A DNA stretch of 7,116 nucleotides, taken from the NCBI GenBank assembly GCA_023397675.1, contig JAEWTV010000131.1, forward strand, positions 1-7,116, read 5' to 3'. The stretch comes from Bacillota bacterium (lineage in GTDB: Bacteria > Bacillota > Clostridia > Acetivibrionales > JANLFN01). Below are positions 1 to 6,398 of the stretch, piece after piece; position 1 is the stretch's first letter, and each line of letters starts with the position of its first letter. Made by a program: the position numbers and the translations under genes. The notes below the pieces were generated by a model. It did no database searches, was not told the DNA's origin, and worked only from the letters and a program-made list of their open reading frames with translations.

Positions 1-3
1 TAA

Positions 4-23
4 TTCGGATTAATAATTCCGAA
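4..23 (+). other. Small inverted repeat just upstream of the rplE ribosome binding site
   Basis: TTCGGA at 4-9 and TCCGAA at 18-23 are perfect complements around an 8-nt AT-only loop, and the right arm overlaps the first bases of the rplE Shine-Dalgarno sequence. In E. coli, S8 represses the spc operon by binding near the rplE start, so a hairpin here draws attention. However, six base pairs with an AT loop is weak, no S8-site features are recognisable, and the stretch may partly be the 3' end of rplX, whose stop cannot be placed. Confidence 0.3.
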
Positions 24-41
24 AGGAGGTAAGCAGGTTTT

Positions 42-584
42 ATGGCTAGACTGAAAGATAAGTATGTAAGTGAGATTATTCCTGCACTTCAATCAAAATT
101 TAAATATAAAAGTGTAATGGAAATTCCAAAACTGGAAAAGGTCGTCATCAACATGGGAGTAGGCGATGCAAAAGAGAATGCTAAAGCTATCGATGCTGCA
201 GTAGGTGATTTGGCCATGATTTCAGGACAGAAGCCGGTTGTTACCAAAGCAAAGAAGTCGGTTGCTGCTTTCAAGATCAGAGAAGGTATGAACATCGGAT
301 GTAAGGTTACACTCCGTGGAAACAGAATGTTTGAGTTTGTTGACAAACTCTTAAATGTTTCACTTCCACGTGTTAGAGACTTCAGAGGTGTTTCAGCAAA
401 TGCGTTTGATGGCAGGGGAAATTACTCCCTTGGTATAAAGGAACAGCTTATATTCCCGGAAATCGAAATCGATAAGGTTGAGAAGGTAAGGGGAATGGAT
501 ATTACCTTTGTTACCACAGCAAAAAGCGACGAAGAAGCTAGAGAGCTTTTGAAACTGTTTGGTATGCCGTTTAGCCAAGCTTAA
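42..584 (+). CDS. rplE: 50S ribosomal protein L5
   Basis: L5 binds 5S rRNA and helps form the central protuberance of the large subunit, contacting the P-site tRNA and the small subunit head. The 180-residue product has the usual bacterial length. It shows the family hallmarks: LEKVVINMGVGDA at residues 31-43, the lysine-rich TKAKKSVAAFKIREG stretch near 68-82, LPRVRDFRGV at 108-117, and the C-terminal GMDITFVTTAKSDEEARELL region. The ATG start gives the expected MARLK opening and has AAAGGAGGT at 22-30, a slightly long spacing of about 12 nt. It is the first complete gene in the window; rplX would be expected just upstream. rpsN follows after 16 nt. Family assignment is certain. Confidence 0.99.
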   Translation: MARLKDKYVSEIIPALQSKFKYKSVMEIPKLEKVVINMGVGDAKENAKAIDAAVGDLAMISGQKPVVTKAKKSVAAFKIREGMNIGCKVTLRGNRMFEFVDKLLNVSLPRVRDFRGVSANAFDGRGNYSLGIKEQLIFPEIEIDKVEKVRGMDITFVTTAKSDEEARELLKLFGMPFSQA

Positions 585-600
585 AGGAGGCGATTATTGC

Positions 601-786
601 GTGGCAAAGAAATCAATGATAATCAAGCAACAAAGAACACCTAAATATAGTACAAGAGCATATAATAGATGCAAAATTTGCGGAAGACCGCATGCGTATA
701 TTAGAAAATACGGAATTTGCCGTTTGTGCTTTAGAATGTTAGCATATAAGGGTCAAATACCAGGTGTTAAGAAGGCTAGTTGGTAA
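601..786 (+). CDS. rpsN: 30S ribosomal protein S14, zinc-binding type (type Z)
   Basis: S14 assembles late into the small subunit head. At 61 residues this is the short zinc form, not the roughly 90-100 residue zinc-free form. Four cysteines at 24, 27, 40 and 43 form two CxxC pairs, in the segments YNRCKICGRPH and YGICRLCF, and are the expected zinc ligands. The C-terminus GQIPGVKKASW is classical. The GTG start at 601 is chosen because it gives the conserved MAKKSMIIKQ opening and lies about 10 nt after AAAGGAGG (583-590). An in-frame upstream ATG at 559 lies inside rplE and would add 14 unrelated residues. Zinc-free S14 paralogues elsewhere can replace this form under zinc limitation; whether this genome has one cannot be seen. 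Confidence 0.98.
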   Translation: MAKKSMIIKQQRTPKYSTRAYNRCKICGRPHAYIRKYGICRLCFRMLAYKGQIPGVKKASW

Positions 787-812
787 AACATTAGTGGAAG
801 GAGGTTACGTAT

Positions 813-1211
813 ATGCAAGTAACAGACGCTATCGCAGATATGTTGACCAGGATAAGGAATGCCAGTTCTGCTAAGCATGAATCTGTAGATATTCCTGCTT
901 CCAATATGAAGAAAGCGGTTGCAGACATATTGTTGGAAGAAGGTTATATAAAGGGATTTGAAGTAATTGAAGATGGTAAGCAGGGTATAATCAGAATGAC
1001 TCTGAAGTATACCACAAACAAGCAGAATGTTATTTCTGGTATTAAGAAAATCAGTAAGCCAGGTTTGAGGGTATATGCCGGTAAGGATGAACTTCCAAAG
1101 GTATTGGGCGGATTAGGAATAGCAATTCTCTCAACTTCAAAGGGTATAATGACTGATAAGAAAGCAAGAAATCAGGGTGTGGGCGGAGAGATCCTCGCAT
1201 TCGTATGGTAA
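813..1211 (+). CDS. rpsH: 30S ribosomal protein S8
   Basis: S8 is a primary 16S rRNA binder of the central domain; in enterobacteria it is also the translational repressor of the spc operon. The 132-residue product opens with the typical MQVTDAIADMLTRIRNA and ends with the conserved STSKGIMTDKKARNQGVGGE segment followed by LAFVW, so the protein is complete at both ends. The ATG has GGAAGGAGG at 796-804. The stop is followed almost at once (from 1215) by a long non-coding palindromic element that separates it from rplF. The insert therefore sits cleanly after the stop and does not truncate S8. Confidence 0.99.
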   Translation: MQVTDAIADMLTRIRNASSAKHESVDIPASNMKKAVADILLEEGYIKGFEVIEDGKQGIIRMTLKYTTNKQNVISGIKKISKPGLRVYAGKDELPKVLGGLGIAILSTSKGIMTDKKARNQGVGGEILAFVW

Positions 1212-1214
1212 AAG

Positions 1215-1336
1215 GAAAATCGTGAGAAACGTCGTCTTACTGTGTCAGTCGTCGCTTTCAAAATGCTCACATATAAAAAATATGCTCTGCTTTTGAAAGC
1301 TAGACTTCCTTGTAATACTCGTTCCTGACGATTTTC
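1215..1336. repeat. 122-nt interrupted palindromic element between rpsH and rplF
   Basis: The outer arms 1215-1231 and 1320-1336 pair at 15 of 17 positions, including an unbroken nine (GAAAATCGT with ACGATTTTC). Nested inside are TTAC (1237-1240) with GTAA (1312-1315), AGTC (1247-1250) with GACT (1303-1306), a perfect 10-bp pair GCTTTCAAAA (1254-1263) with TTTTGAAAGC (1291-1300), and a tip hairpin CATAT (1270-1274) with ATATG (1280-1284) around AAAAA. All are in register, so the whole forms one long hairpin with internal loops. No gene is seen on either strand and no T-run follows it, so it does not look like a terminator. Two readings fit: a small non-autonomous mobile or palindromic intergenic repeat, or a structured RNA in the operon message. 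No clear target-site duplication was found. The pairing is directly visible; the nature of the element is inference. Confidence 0.7.
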
Positions 1337-1365
1337 GGGAAACGAGAAAAGATGCTCGCTTCTAA

Positions 1366-1384
1366 CGATTCCAGTATGGAATCG
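1366..1384 (+). other. Perfect 8-bp hairpin in the rpsH-rplF gap
   Basis: CGATTCCA (1366-1373) and TGGAATCG (1377-1384) are perfect complements around a GTA loop. An AT-rich stretch follows, with TTATTA (1387-1392) and TAATAA (1395-1400), but no T-run, so intrinsic termination is unlikely. It stands between the long palindrome and the rplF leader hairpins. Confidence 0.55.
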
Positions 1385-1404
1385 AATTATTAAGTAATAA
1401 AGTT

Positions 1405-1443
1405 GGAGACAAATGTTTCTGAAAAGGGCGGGAAACCCCGCTC
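1405..1443 (+). other. Two consecutive hairpins upstream of the rplF ribosome binding site
   Basis: GGAGAC (1405-1410) can pair with GTTTCT (1415-1420) around AAAT, using two G-U pairs. Immediately after, GGGCGGG (1426-1432) pairs with CCCGCTC (1437-1443) around AAAC, with one G-U pair; this is the most GC-rich helix in the gap. It ends 14 nt before the AGGAGG of rplF and has no T-run. This is the sort of structure found in a translational leader or RNA-processing site, but no known ribosomal protein leader motif was recognised. Confidence 0.4.
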
Positions 1444-1457
1444 ATAATCTTAAGAAC

Positions 1458-1463
1458 AGGAGG
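1458..1463 (+). promoter_or_regulatory. Ribosome binding site that decides the rplF start
   Basis: AGGAGG here lies 11 nt before the ATG at 1475. An in-frame GTG at 1463 begins on the last base of this motif and so cannot be the start; it would also add four non-conserved residues before MSRIGRLPI. Confidence 0.85.
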
Positions 1464-1474
1464 TGTACTCGAGA

Positions 1475-2023
1475 ATGTCGAGAATAGGAAGATTACCCAT
1501 AGAAATTGCTAAGGGTGTAGACGTAAAGGTAGTAGATAACGTTGTTACAGTCAAGGGACCAAAGGGGACTTTGACAAAACCTATGCACAAAGATATGATT
1601 ATAAAGATAGAAGATGGAAAACTTATTGTTGAAAGACCATCAGAAGAGAAGTTCCATAAGGCACTTCACGGATTGACAAGATCACTGCTCAACAATATGG
1701 TTGTAGGAGTTACCAATGGCTATGATAAGGCACTTGATATAGTTGGTGTCGGATACAGAGCCCAAAAACAGGGAAAGAAACTCGTTCTTACTTTAGGATA
1801 TTCACATCCTGTAGAAATGGAAGAACCAGATGGAATTACTGTTGAGGTTCCAGCTCCCAACAAAATAATTGTAAAAGGTATAGACAAACAGGTTGTAGGT
1901 GAATTTGCCGCTAAAATCAGAGGCAAGAGAGAACCTGAAGTTTATAAAGGAAAAGGTATCAGATACGAAGGTGAAGTAATTAAACTCAAAGAAGGTAAAG
2001 CTGGAGCCAAAGGTAAGAAGTAG
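1475..2023 (+). CDS. rplF: 50S ribosomal protein L6
   Basis: L6 sits near the factor-binding site of the large subunit, by the sarcin-ricin loop. The 182-residue product starts MSRIGRLPIEI, as expected, and has two similar alpha/beta domains: the first at about residues 1-80, the second at about 82-165. The signature PEVYKGKGIRYEGE is at 154-167, and a basic lysine-rich tail ends the protein. The start at 1475 follows from the family N-terminus and the upstream AGGAGG. A 263-nt non-coding gap precedes it, a large distance for this gene pair, so its translation cannot be coupled to rpsH by proximity. rplR follows after 16 nt. Confidence 0.99.
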   Translation: MSRIGRLPIEIAKGVDVKVVDNVVTVKGPKGTLTKPMHKDMIIKIEDGKLIVERPSEEKFHKALHGLTRSLLNNMVVGVTNGYDKALDIVGVGYRAQKQGKKLVLTLGYSHPVEMEEPDGITVEVPAPNKIIVKGIDKQVVGEFAAKIRGKREPEVYKGKGIRYEGEVIKLKEGKAGAKGKK

Positions 2024-2039
2024 GAAGGAGTGAAAATAA

Positions 2040-2408
2040 ATGATAAATAAACAAGTTACTAGTGAAGCCAGGCTTAGAAAACATGCCAGGGTTCGTAAGA
2101 AGATAAAAGGAACTCCTGAACGCCCGAGGCTGAATGTTTTCAGAAGTTTGAACCACATATATGCGCAAATCATTGACGATACAACCGGAACTACTCTTGT
2201 ATCCGCATCAACAATTGATACGGCATTAAAGGGTAAGGTTGAATTTGGTGGAAATAAGGAAGCAGCTAAAGAAGTTGGTAAACTTATAGCTACTAAGGCA
2301 ACTGAAAAAGGAATTAAGCAAGTTGTATTCGACAGGGGCGGATATATTTACCATGGAAGAATAAAAGAGCTTGCTGACGGTGCTAGAGAAGCAGGCTTGG
2401 ATTTCTAA
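2040..2408 (+). CDS. rplR: 50S ribosomal protein L18
   Basis: L18 binds 5S rRNA together with L5 and helps dock it into the central protuberance. The 122-residue product matches the usual 110-122 range. It has a basic N-terminal arm (about 1-30, including RLRKHARVRKKIKGT), the RPRLNVFRSLNHIYAQIIDD core at about 28-47, and the conserved C-terminal block FDRGGYIYHGRIKELADGAREAGLDF. The ATG has AAGGAGTGA at 2025-2033. The gene is intact and lies 16 nt from both neighbours. Confidence 0.99.
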   Translation: MINKQVTSEARLRKHARVRKKIKGTPERPRLNVFRSLNHIYAQIIDDTTGTTLVSASTIDTALKGKVEFGGNKEAAKEVGKLIATKATEKGIKQVVFDRGGYIYHGRIKELADGAREAGLDF

Positions 2409-2424
2409 CAGGAGGAGGGAAATA

Positions 2425-2925
2425 ATGCAACGCATAGATGCCAGTACTTTAGAGCTTAAAGAAAAAGTAGTTAATATAGGGCGTGTAACTAAGGTTGTTA
2501 AAGGCGGAAGAAATTTTCGCTTCAGTGCCCTTGTAGTTGTCGGAGATGAAAACGGATACGTTGGAAGCGGAATGGGCAAGGCAGCTGAAATTCCCGACGC
2601 TATTAGAAAAGGTATAGAAGATGCAAAGAAAAATCTTATAAAAGTACCATTGATTGAAACTACAATACCTCACGAGGTTATTGGAACATATGGTGCAGGT
2701 AAGGTTTTACTGAAACCTGCTGGTGAAGGTACAGGAGTTATTGCAGGCGGACCTGTAAGAGCTGTCCTTGAACTTGCCGGAATTCATGACATAAGAACAA
2801 AATCATTGGGTACAAACAACCCAATAAACATGGTAAACGCAACAATCGAGGGGCTTGCACAGTTGAAGACTATTGAAGAAGTAGCTAAACTCCGTGGCAA
2901 AACCGTCGAGGAAATACAGGGTTAG
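2425..2925 (+). CDS. rpsE: 30S ribosomal protein S5
   Basis: S5 lies at the back of the small subunit near the mRNA entry region and affects decoding accuracy; spectinomycin resistance mutations are known in the family. The 166-residue product has the N-terminal double-stranded-RNA-binding-like domain (about 10-75), with VVKGGRNFRFSALVVVGD and YVGSGMGKAAEIPDAI, and the C-terminal domain with GPVRAVLELAGI and TKSLGTNNPINMV. In the loop where spectinomycin resistance changes are usually reported (VVKGGRNFRF, 24-33), the sequence looks like the ordinary sensitive form. The ATG at 2425 has AGGAGGAGG at 2410-2418; an upstream in-frame ATG at 2371 lies inside rplR and is rejected. Confidence 0.99.
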   Translation: MQRIDASTLELKEKVVNIGRVTKVVKGGRNFRFSALVVVGDENGYVGSGMGKAAEIPDAIRKGIEDAKKNLIKVPLIETTIPHEVIGTYGAGKVLLKPAGEGTGVIAGGPVRAVLELAGIHDIRTKSLGTNNPINMVNATIEGLAQLKTIEEVAKLRGKTVEEIQG

Positions 2926-2937
2926 GAGGGAACTTTG

Positions 2938-3129
2938 GTGTCAAAGCTGAAAATAACTCTTGTAAAAAGTATAAACAAGGCAAAGGTTAACCAGGTTGCT
3001 AATGTAAAAGCACTTGGTCTTAAGAAAATAGGCAGTACTGTAGAACAGAATGACAATCCTCAAATAAGAGGCATGATAAAAAAAGTAGCGCATCTTGTTA
3101 CTACAGAAGAAATAAAAGGGGAGGTGTAA
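2938..3129 (+). CDS. rpmD: 50S ribosomal protein L30
   Basis: L30 is a small large-subunit protein present in most but not all bacteria. The 63-residue product reads SKLKITLVKS at the start and has the conserved ALGLKKIGSTV (26-36) and IRGMIKKVAHLV (43-54) segments. It ends with a slightly extended acidic tail, EEIKGEV. The GTG at 2938 is preferred: AGGAGG at 2924-2929, which overlaps the rpsE stop codon, then lies 8 nt away, and the MSKLKITLVKS opening fits the family. A TTG directly before it at 2935 is only 5 nt from the motif and is less likely. The spacing to rplO is only 3 nt. Confidence 0.97.
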   Translation: MSKLKITLVKSINKAKVNQVANVKALGLKKIGSTVEQNDNPQIRGMIKKVAHLVTTEEIKGEV

Positions 3130-3132
3130 ACG

Positions 3133-3573
3133 GTGAAACTGTTTGAACTTAAATCTGCCCCGGGGACCAGAAAAACTCCTATGAGAAAAGGTAGAGGAAC
3201 CGGTTCGGGAAATGGTAAAACAGCAGGTAAAGGACATAAGGGTCAGAATGCAAGAGCTGGCGGCGGTGTCAGACCTGGATTTGAAGGCGGACAGATGCCT
3301 CTTTACAGGAGAATTCCTAAGAGAGGTTTCAATAACATTTTTGCAAAGCAGTATGCTGAGATAAATGTATCCGATCTTAACGTTTTTGAGGACGGTACAG
3401 TTGTTACTACCGAACTTTTAAAGGAAAAGGGTTTGGTCAAGAAAACACTTGACGGAATAGTGGTTTTAGGTAATGGAGAAGTATCAAAAAAGTTGACAGT
3501 TCAGGCTGTCAAGTTTACCAAGACTGCTTCTGAAAAGATAGAGGCTGCGGGAGGAAAGGTCGAGGTGATTTAA
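3133..3573 (+). CDS. rplO: 50S ribosomal protein L15
   Basis: L15 is a late-assembly large-subunit protein whose extended basic N-terminus threads through 23S rRNA. The 146-residue product has the typical glycine- and lysine-rich N-terminal half, with RKGRGTGSGNGKTAGKGHKG at 18-37 and GFEGGQMPLYRRIPKRGF at 49-66. A globular C-terminal domain ends in AAGGKVEVI. The start is GTG, 6 nt after GGGGAGGTG at 3118-3126, which overlaps the last codons and stop region of rpmD. The stop codon abuts the secY start with no gap, so translation of rplO and secY is probably coupled. Confidence 0.99.
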   Translation: MKLFELKSAPGTRKTPMRKGRGTGSGNGKTAGKGHKGQNARAGGGVRPGFEGGQMPLYRRIPKRGFNNIFAKQYAEINVSDLNVFEDGTVVTTELLKEKGLVKKTLDGIVVLGNGEVSKKLTVQAVKFTKTASEKIEAAGGKVEVI

Positions 3574-4860
3574 ATGGGTATGCTTGAAACTTTAAGGAAT
3601 GCCTGGAAAATACCCGATTTGCGTAAAAAGATATTATTTACAATAGTTATGTTGATAATATATAGAATTGGTGCTCATATACCAGTTCCAGGACTTGATC
3701 CTGATAAGTTTTCACAGTTAATCGGTTCAGGCTCACTTTTAGGTTTTATGGATATAATTACGGGTGGTGCATTTAAAAACGCAACCATATTCGCAATGGG
3801 TATTACACCATATATCAACTCATCCATTATAATGCAGCTCTTAACTGTAGCAATTCCTCGTCTGGAAAGACTCCAGAAAGAGGGAGAAGAAGGAAGAAAG
3901 ATCCTTCAGCAGTATGTAAGATATGGTACCATACTTCTTGGATTCTTACAGGCAGTTGGAATTTACCTCTCACTAAGAGGTGCGGTTGTCGGTGGAGGAT
4001 CAGTTTTAAGCTTCTTTACAATCACACTCACGATTACAGCTGGAACCGCATTCCTTATGTGGCTTGGTGAACAGATTACCGAGTATGGAATAGGTAACGG
4101 TATATCACTTATAATATTTGCAGGTATCGTTTCAAAAGGACCTGCTGCTGCTGCAGCAATTATCGGTTACTATGAAGCCGGTAGTCTGGGAAGCGGCATT
4201 GTAGGAATATTTGGAATCTTAGCAATCCTCGCTATATTCGTACTTGTTATTGCAGCAGTTGTATGGGTACAACAGGGTGAAAGAAGACTTCCGATACAAT
4301 ATGCGAAAAGAGTTGTCGGTAGAAAAATGTACGGCGGCCAGAGTACACACCTTCCAATCAAGGTTAACCTCGCTGGAGTTATACCGATAATCTTTGCAAT
4401 GTCCATAATGTTATTCCCTTCAACTATAGTGCAGTTCTTTGCTGGGAATTCAAACAGCGGAATAGTTAAGTTTTTTACAAACTTCCCTGGAACAATATGG
4501 TATGCAATATTCTACGCAATATTGATTATACTGTTTACTTTCTTCTATTCTATAATTCAGTTCAATCCTATAGAGATTGCAAACAACCTGAAGAAGAATG
4601 GCGGATTCATACCGGGTATAAGACCTGGAAAACCAACCTCTGATTATATATCCAAGGTGCTTAACAGAGTTACCTGGTTCGGAGGAATGTTCCTCGCAGC
4701 AGTTACCGTAATCCCAATCCTCTTCTCAATTATTTTCAAAGTAAGCGGTTTGTGGATTGGCGGTACAACAGTGCTCATCCTTGTTGGTGTTGCACTTGAT
4801 ACAATAAAACAAATGGAAGCTCAGATGCTTATGAGGCATTACAAAGGTTTCCTTGAATAA
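3574..4860 (+). CDS. secY: Protein translocase channel subunit SecY
   Basis: SecY is the central pore of the SecYEG membrane channel for protein export and membrane insertion. The 428-residue product has the usual length and about ten hydrophobic segments (roughly 19-36, 72-92, 115-134, 147-166, 174-190, 209-231, 266-286, 307-328, 369-388, 392-408). The opening LRNAWKIPDLRKKILFT is family-typical. The cytoplasmic loops used by SecA and the ribosome are visible at about 233-265 (QGERRLPIQYAKRVVGRK) and 337-359 (NNLKKNGGFIPGIRPGK). The ATG at 3574 directly follows the rplO stop, and GAGGTGAT at 3562-3569 gives it good spacing. A second ATG at 3580 is possible but farther from that motif. A 112-nt non-coding gap follows the gene. 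Confidence 0.99.
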   Translation: MGMLETLRNAWKIPDLRKKILFTIVMLIIYRIGAHIPVPGLDPDKFSQLIGSGSLLGFMDIITGGAFKNATIFAMGITPYINSSIIMQLLTVAIPRLERLQKEGEEGRKILQQYVRYGTILLGFLQAVGIYLSLRGAVVGGGSVLSFFTITLTITAGTAFLMWLGEQITEYGIGNGISLIIFAGIVSKGPAAAAAIIGYYEAGSLGSGIVGIFGILAILAIFVLVIAAVVWVQQGERRLPIQYAKRVVGRKMYGGQSTHLPIKVNLAGVIPIIFAMSIMLFPSTIVQFFAGNSNSGIVKFFTNFPGTIWYAIFYAILIILFTFFYSIIQFNPIEIANNLKKNGGFIPGIRPGKPTSDYISKVLNRVTWFGGMFLAAVTVIPILFSIIFKVSGLWIGGTTVLILVGVALDTIKQMEAQMLMRHYKGFLE

Positions 4861-4871
4861 GAAGCACAAAA

Positions 4872-4931
4872 TACAATTGACAATGGACAATTATGTCATA
4901 TGATGTGATTGAACTCCTATTGTCAATTGTA
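4872..4931. repeat. 60-nt inverted repeat with 13-bp perfect arms between secY and adk
   Basis: TACAATTGACAAT (4872-4884) and ATTGTCAATTGTA (4919-4931) are exact complements. With a one-base bulge, GGA (4885-4887) pairs with TCC (4915-4917), and 4888-4897 pairs with 4902-4911 using some G-U pairs, so the whole can fold into one long hairpin. No T-run follows, so an intrinsic terminator is unlikely. GACAAT occurs twice in tandem (4879-4884, 4886-4891) and once inverted (4919-4924). The repeat encloses the putative adk promoter. It may be an operator, an RNA-stability hairpin or a small palindromic repeat; these cannot be separated from the sequence alone. Confidence 0.75.
4877..4904 (+). promoter_or_regulatory. 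Putative sigma-A promoter for adk-map
   Basis: TTGACA (4877-4882) matches the -35 consensus exactly. A 16-nt spacer separates it from TATGAT (4899-4904), which matches the -10 consensus TATAAT at five of six positions. Transcription would start near 4911, giving a leader of about 60 nt before the adk ATG. The promoter lies inside an inverted repeat, with the right arm falling just after the predicted start, so binding of a protein there or folding of the leader could affect expression. The match is visible; activity is inferred. Confidence 0.65.
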
Positions 4932-4972
4932 GGTTGTTCTTAAATGTTAGAGACAGCTTTGGAGGAATTGTA

Positions 4973-5620
4973 ATGAAAATTATACTTCTAGGTGCCCCAG
5001 GAGCAGGAAAAGGCACACAGGCGGTAAAGTTGGCTGAGAAATATGATATACCCCAGATTTCTACCGGAGATATATTCAGAAGTAATATTAAAAATGGTAC
5101 TGAGCTTGGAAAAAAGGCAAAAGAATTCATTGATAAGGGAATGCTTGTTCCTGATGAAATAACAATAGGAATTGTAAAAGACAGGATAATGCAAAGCGAC
5201 TGCAGAAATGGATTCATACTTGACGGCTTTCCAAGAACAATACCTCAGGCTGAATACCTTGACAAGGTTCTTGTTGAAATGGGACAAAAGCTTGATGTTG
5301 TTTTGAATCTTCACGTAGAAGACTCGGTTATAATCAAAAGGATGTCAGGCAGAAGGGTTTGTCCTTCATGCGGACTTACCTATCATGTTACCAACAATCC
5401 TCCCAGGGACGGCAAAACGTGTGATAATTGCAAAACACCAGTAATACAACGCGATGATGATAAGGAAGATACAGTTATAAACAGACTTAAAACATACCAT
5501 GAACAGACAGAGCCGCTTATTGATTATTATAATAAGAAAGGACTGCTTTTGACTGTAAATGGCGCCTATAGAGTAGAAGACACCAATAATGCAGTAATGA
5601 AAGCTTTAGGTAAGTTTTAA
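4973..5620 (+). CDS. adk: Adenylate kinase, zinc-lid type
   Basis: Adk interconverts ATP plus AMP and two ADP in the cytoplasm. The 215-residue product has the long bacterial form. The phosphate-binding loop GAPGAGKGT is at 7-15, the AMP-binding ISTGDIFR segment at 29-36, and DGFPRT with its catalytic arginine (R88) at 84-89. The lid domain (about 124-163) has cysteines at 130, 133, 150 and 153 in two CxxC pairs, the expected zinc site of Gram-positive Adk. The start at 4973 gives MKIILLGAPGAGKG and lies 7 nt after GGAGG (4961-4965). An in-frame upstream ATG at 4934 would add 13 unrelated residues. Its stop overlaps the map start by one base. It probably has its own promoter upstream. Confidence 0.99.
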   Translation: MKIILLGAPGAGKGTQAVKLAEKYDIPQISTGDIFRSNIKNGTELGKKAKEFIDKGMLVPDEITIGIVKDRIMQSDCRNGFILDGFPRTIPQAEYLDKVLVEMGQKLDVVLNLHVEDSVIIKRMSGRRVCPSCGLTYHVTNNPPRDGKTCDNCKTPVIQRDDDKEDTVINRLKTYHEQTEPLIDYYNKKGLLLTVNGAYRVEDTNNAVMKALGKF

Positions 5621-6387
5621 TGATATCCCTTAAGTCAAAGCATGAAATAGATTTGATGAGAAGATCGGGGCAACTTGTAGCACTTGCGCTTGAACGTATC
5701 AAGGAAGCTGCAAAGCCCGGTATAACAACTCAGGAACTGGACAGAATTGCAGAGGATGTTATCAGAAAAGCGGGCGCTATACCTTCATTTAAAGGTTATA
5801 AAGGTTTTCCGGGGGCAATTGATTATCCGGGAACCATATGTGCCTCTATAAATAATCAGGTTGTTCACGGGATACCGGGTTTGGAAATGTTAAAAGATGG
5901 AGATATTATTAGTATTGACGTAGGCGCGTATCTGAATGGTTACCATGGAGATGCCGCAAGAACATTTGCAATCGGTAATATAAGTGAAACGGCAGCAAGA
6001 TTGATAAAGGTTACTGAGGAAAGCTTCTTTGAAGGAATGAAGAACGCTGTTGTCGGAAACAGAATTGTTGATATATCGTCGGCAGTTCAGGAACGGGTTG
6101 AAAAGGATGGTTTTTCTGTAGTGCGAGATTATGTAGGCCACGGAGTCGGCAAAGAAATGCACGAACCTCCGCAGATACCTAATTACCGTACAAGAGAACG
6201 TGGTCCAAGACTGGAAGTTGGAATGACAATCGCTGTTGAACCTATGGTTAATGTAGGAAGCTATCAGGTAAAACTTCTGGATAATAAATGGACTGTGGTT
6301 ACAATAGACGGCAGTTTGTCAGCCCACTATGAAAACACAATTGCAATTACTGAAAACGGACCTGTAATACTGACAAAACTTGACTGA
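5620..6387 (+). CDS. map: Type I methionine aminopeptidase
   Basis: Map removes the initiator methionine from new proteins when the second residue is small. The 255-residue product carries the full set of five metal ligands of the pita-bread fold, by position D100, D111, H174, E207 and E238. They lie in the segments ISIDVGAYLNGYHGDAARTF, VGHGVGKEMHEPP, AVEPMV and YENT; H83 is the usual substrate-contacting histidine. No N-terminal zinc-finger extension is present, as in type Ia enzymes. The ATG overlaps the adk TAA as TAATG, so translation is probably coupled to adk; no strong independent Shine-Dalgarno sequence is seen. An 84-nt gap with a structured element follows. Confidence 0.99.
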   Translation: MISLKSKHEIDLMRRSGQLVALALERIKEAAKPGITTQELDRIAEDVIRKAGAIPSFKGYKGFPGAIDYPGTICASINNQVVHGIPGLEMLKDGDIISIDVGAYLNGYHGDAARTFAIGNISETAARLIKVTEESFFEGMKNAVVGNRIVDISSAVQERVEKDGFSVVRDYVGHGVGKEMHEPPQIPNYRTRERGPRLEVGMTIAVEPMVNVGSYQVKLLDNKWTVVTIDGSLSAHYENTIAITENGPVILTKLD

Positions 6388-6398
6388 TAATATGAAAA

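Noticed and set aside
1..20. Partial rplX (L24) 3' end
   Set aside because: Gene order makes it likely just upstream, but several frames have stops in the first 30 bases and too few residues are visible to recognise L24.
1254..1300. Long hairpin as a rho-independent terminator after rpsH
   Set aside because: The stem is AT-rich at its base and tip, and no T-run follows; a terminator here would also shut off essential downstream genes.
1336..1436. CGGGAAAC direct repeat at 1336-1343 and 1429-1436 as element boundaries
   Set aside because: Eight bases 93 nt apart, one copy starting at the last base of the palindrome and the other inside a separate hairpin; it does not flank a coherent element and may be chance.
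1463..1474. In-frame GTG start for rplF giving four extra residues
   Set aside because: The GTG lies on the last base of the AGGAGG ribosome binding site, and the L6 family begins at the downstream MSRIGRLPI.
1212..1474. Group II intron remnant, tRNA or short gene in the rpsH-rplF gap
   Set aside because: No intron-type start or domain V-like end, no cloverleaf, and no open frame with a ribosome binding site was found on either strand.
1802..2173. 123-codon open frame on the minus strand across rplF and rplR
   Set aside because: It is antisense to two certain ribosomal protein genes, its product is rich in Phe, Ser and Leu as expected from the complement of lysine-rich coding sequence, and no ribosome binding site was noted.
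4919..4960. Terminator after secY formed by the 13-bp inverted repeat
   Set aside because: The right arm is followed by AGGTTGTTCTTAAATG, which is not a T-run, and a good promoter lies within the repeat.
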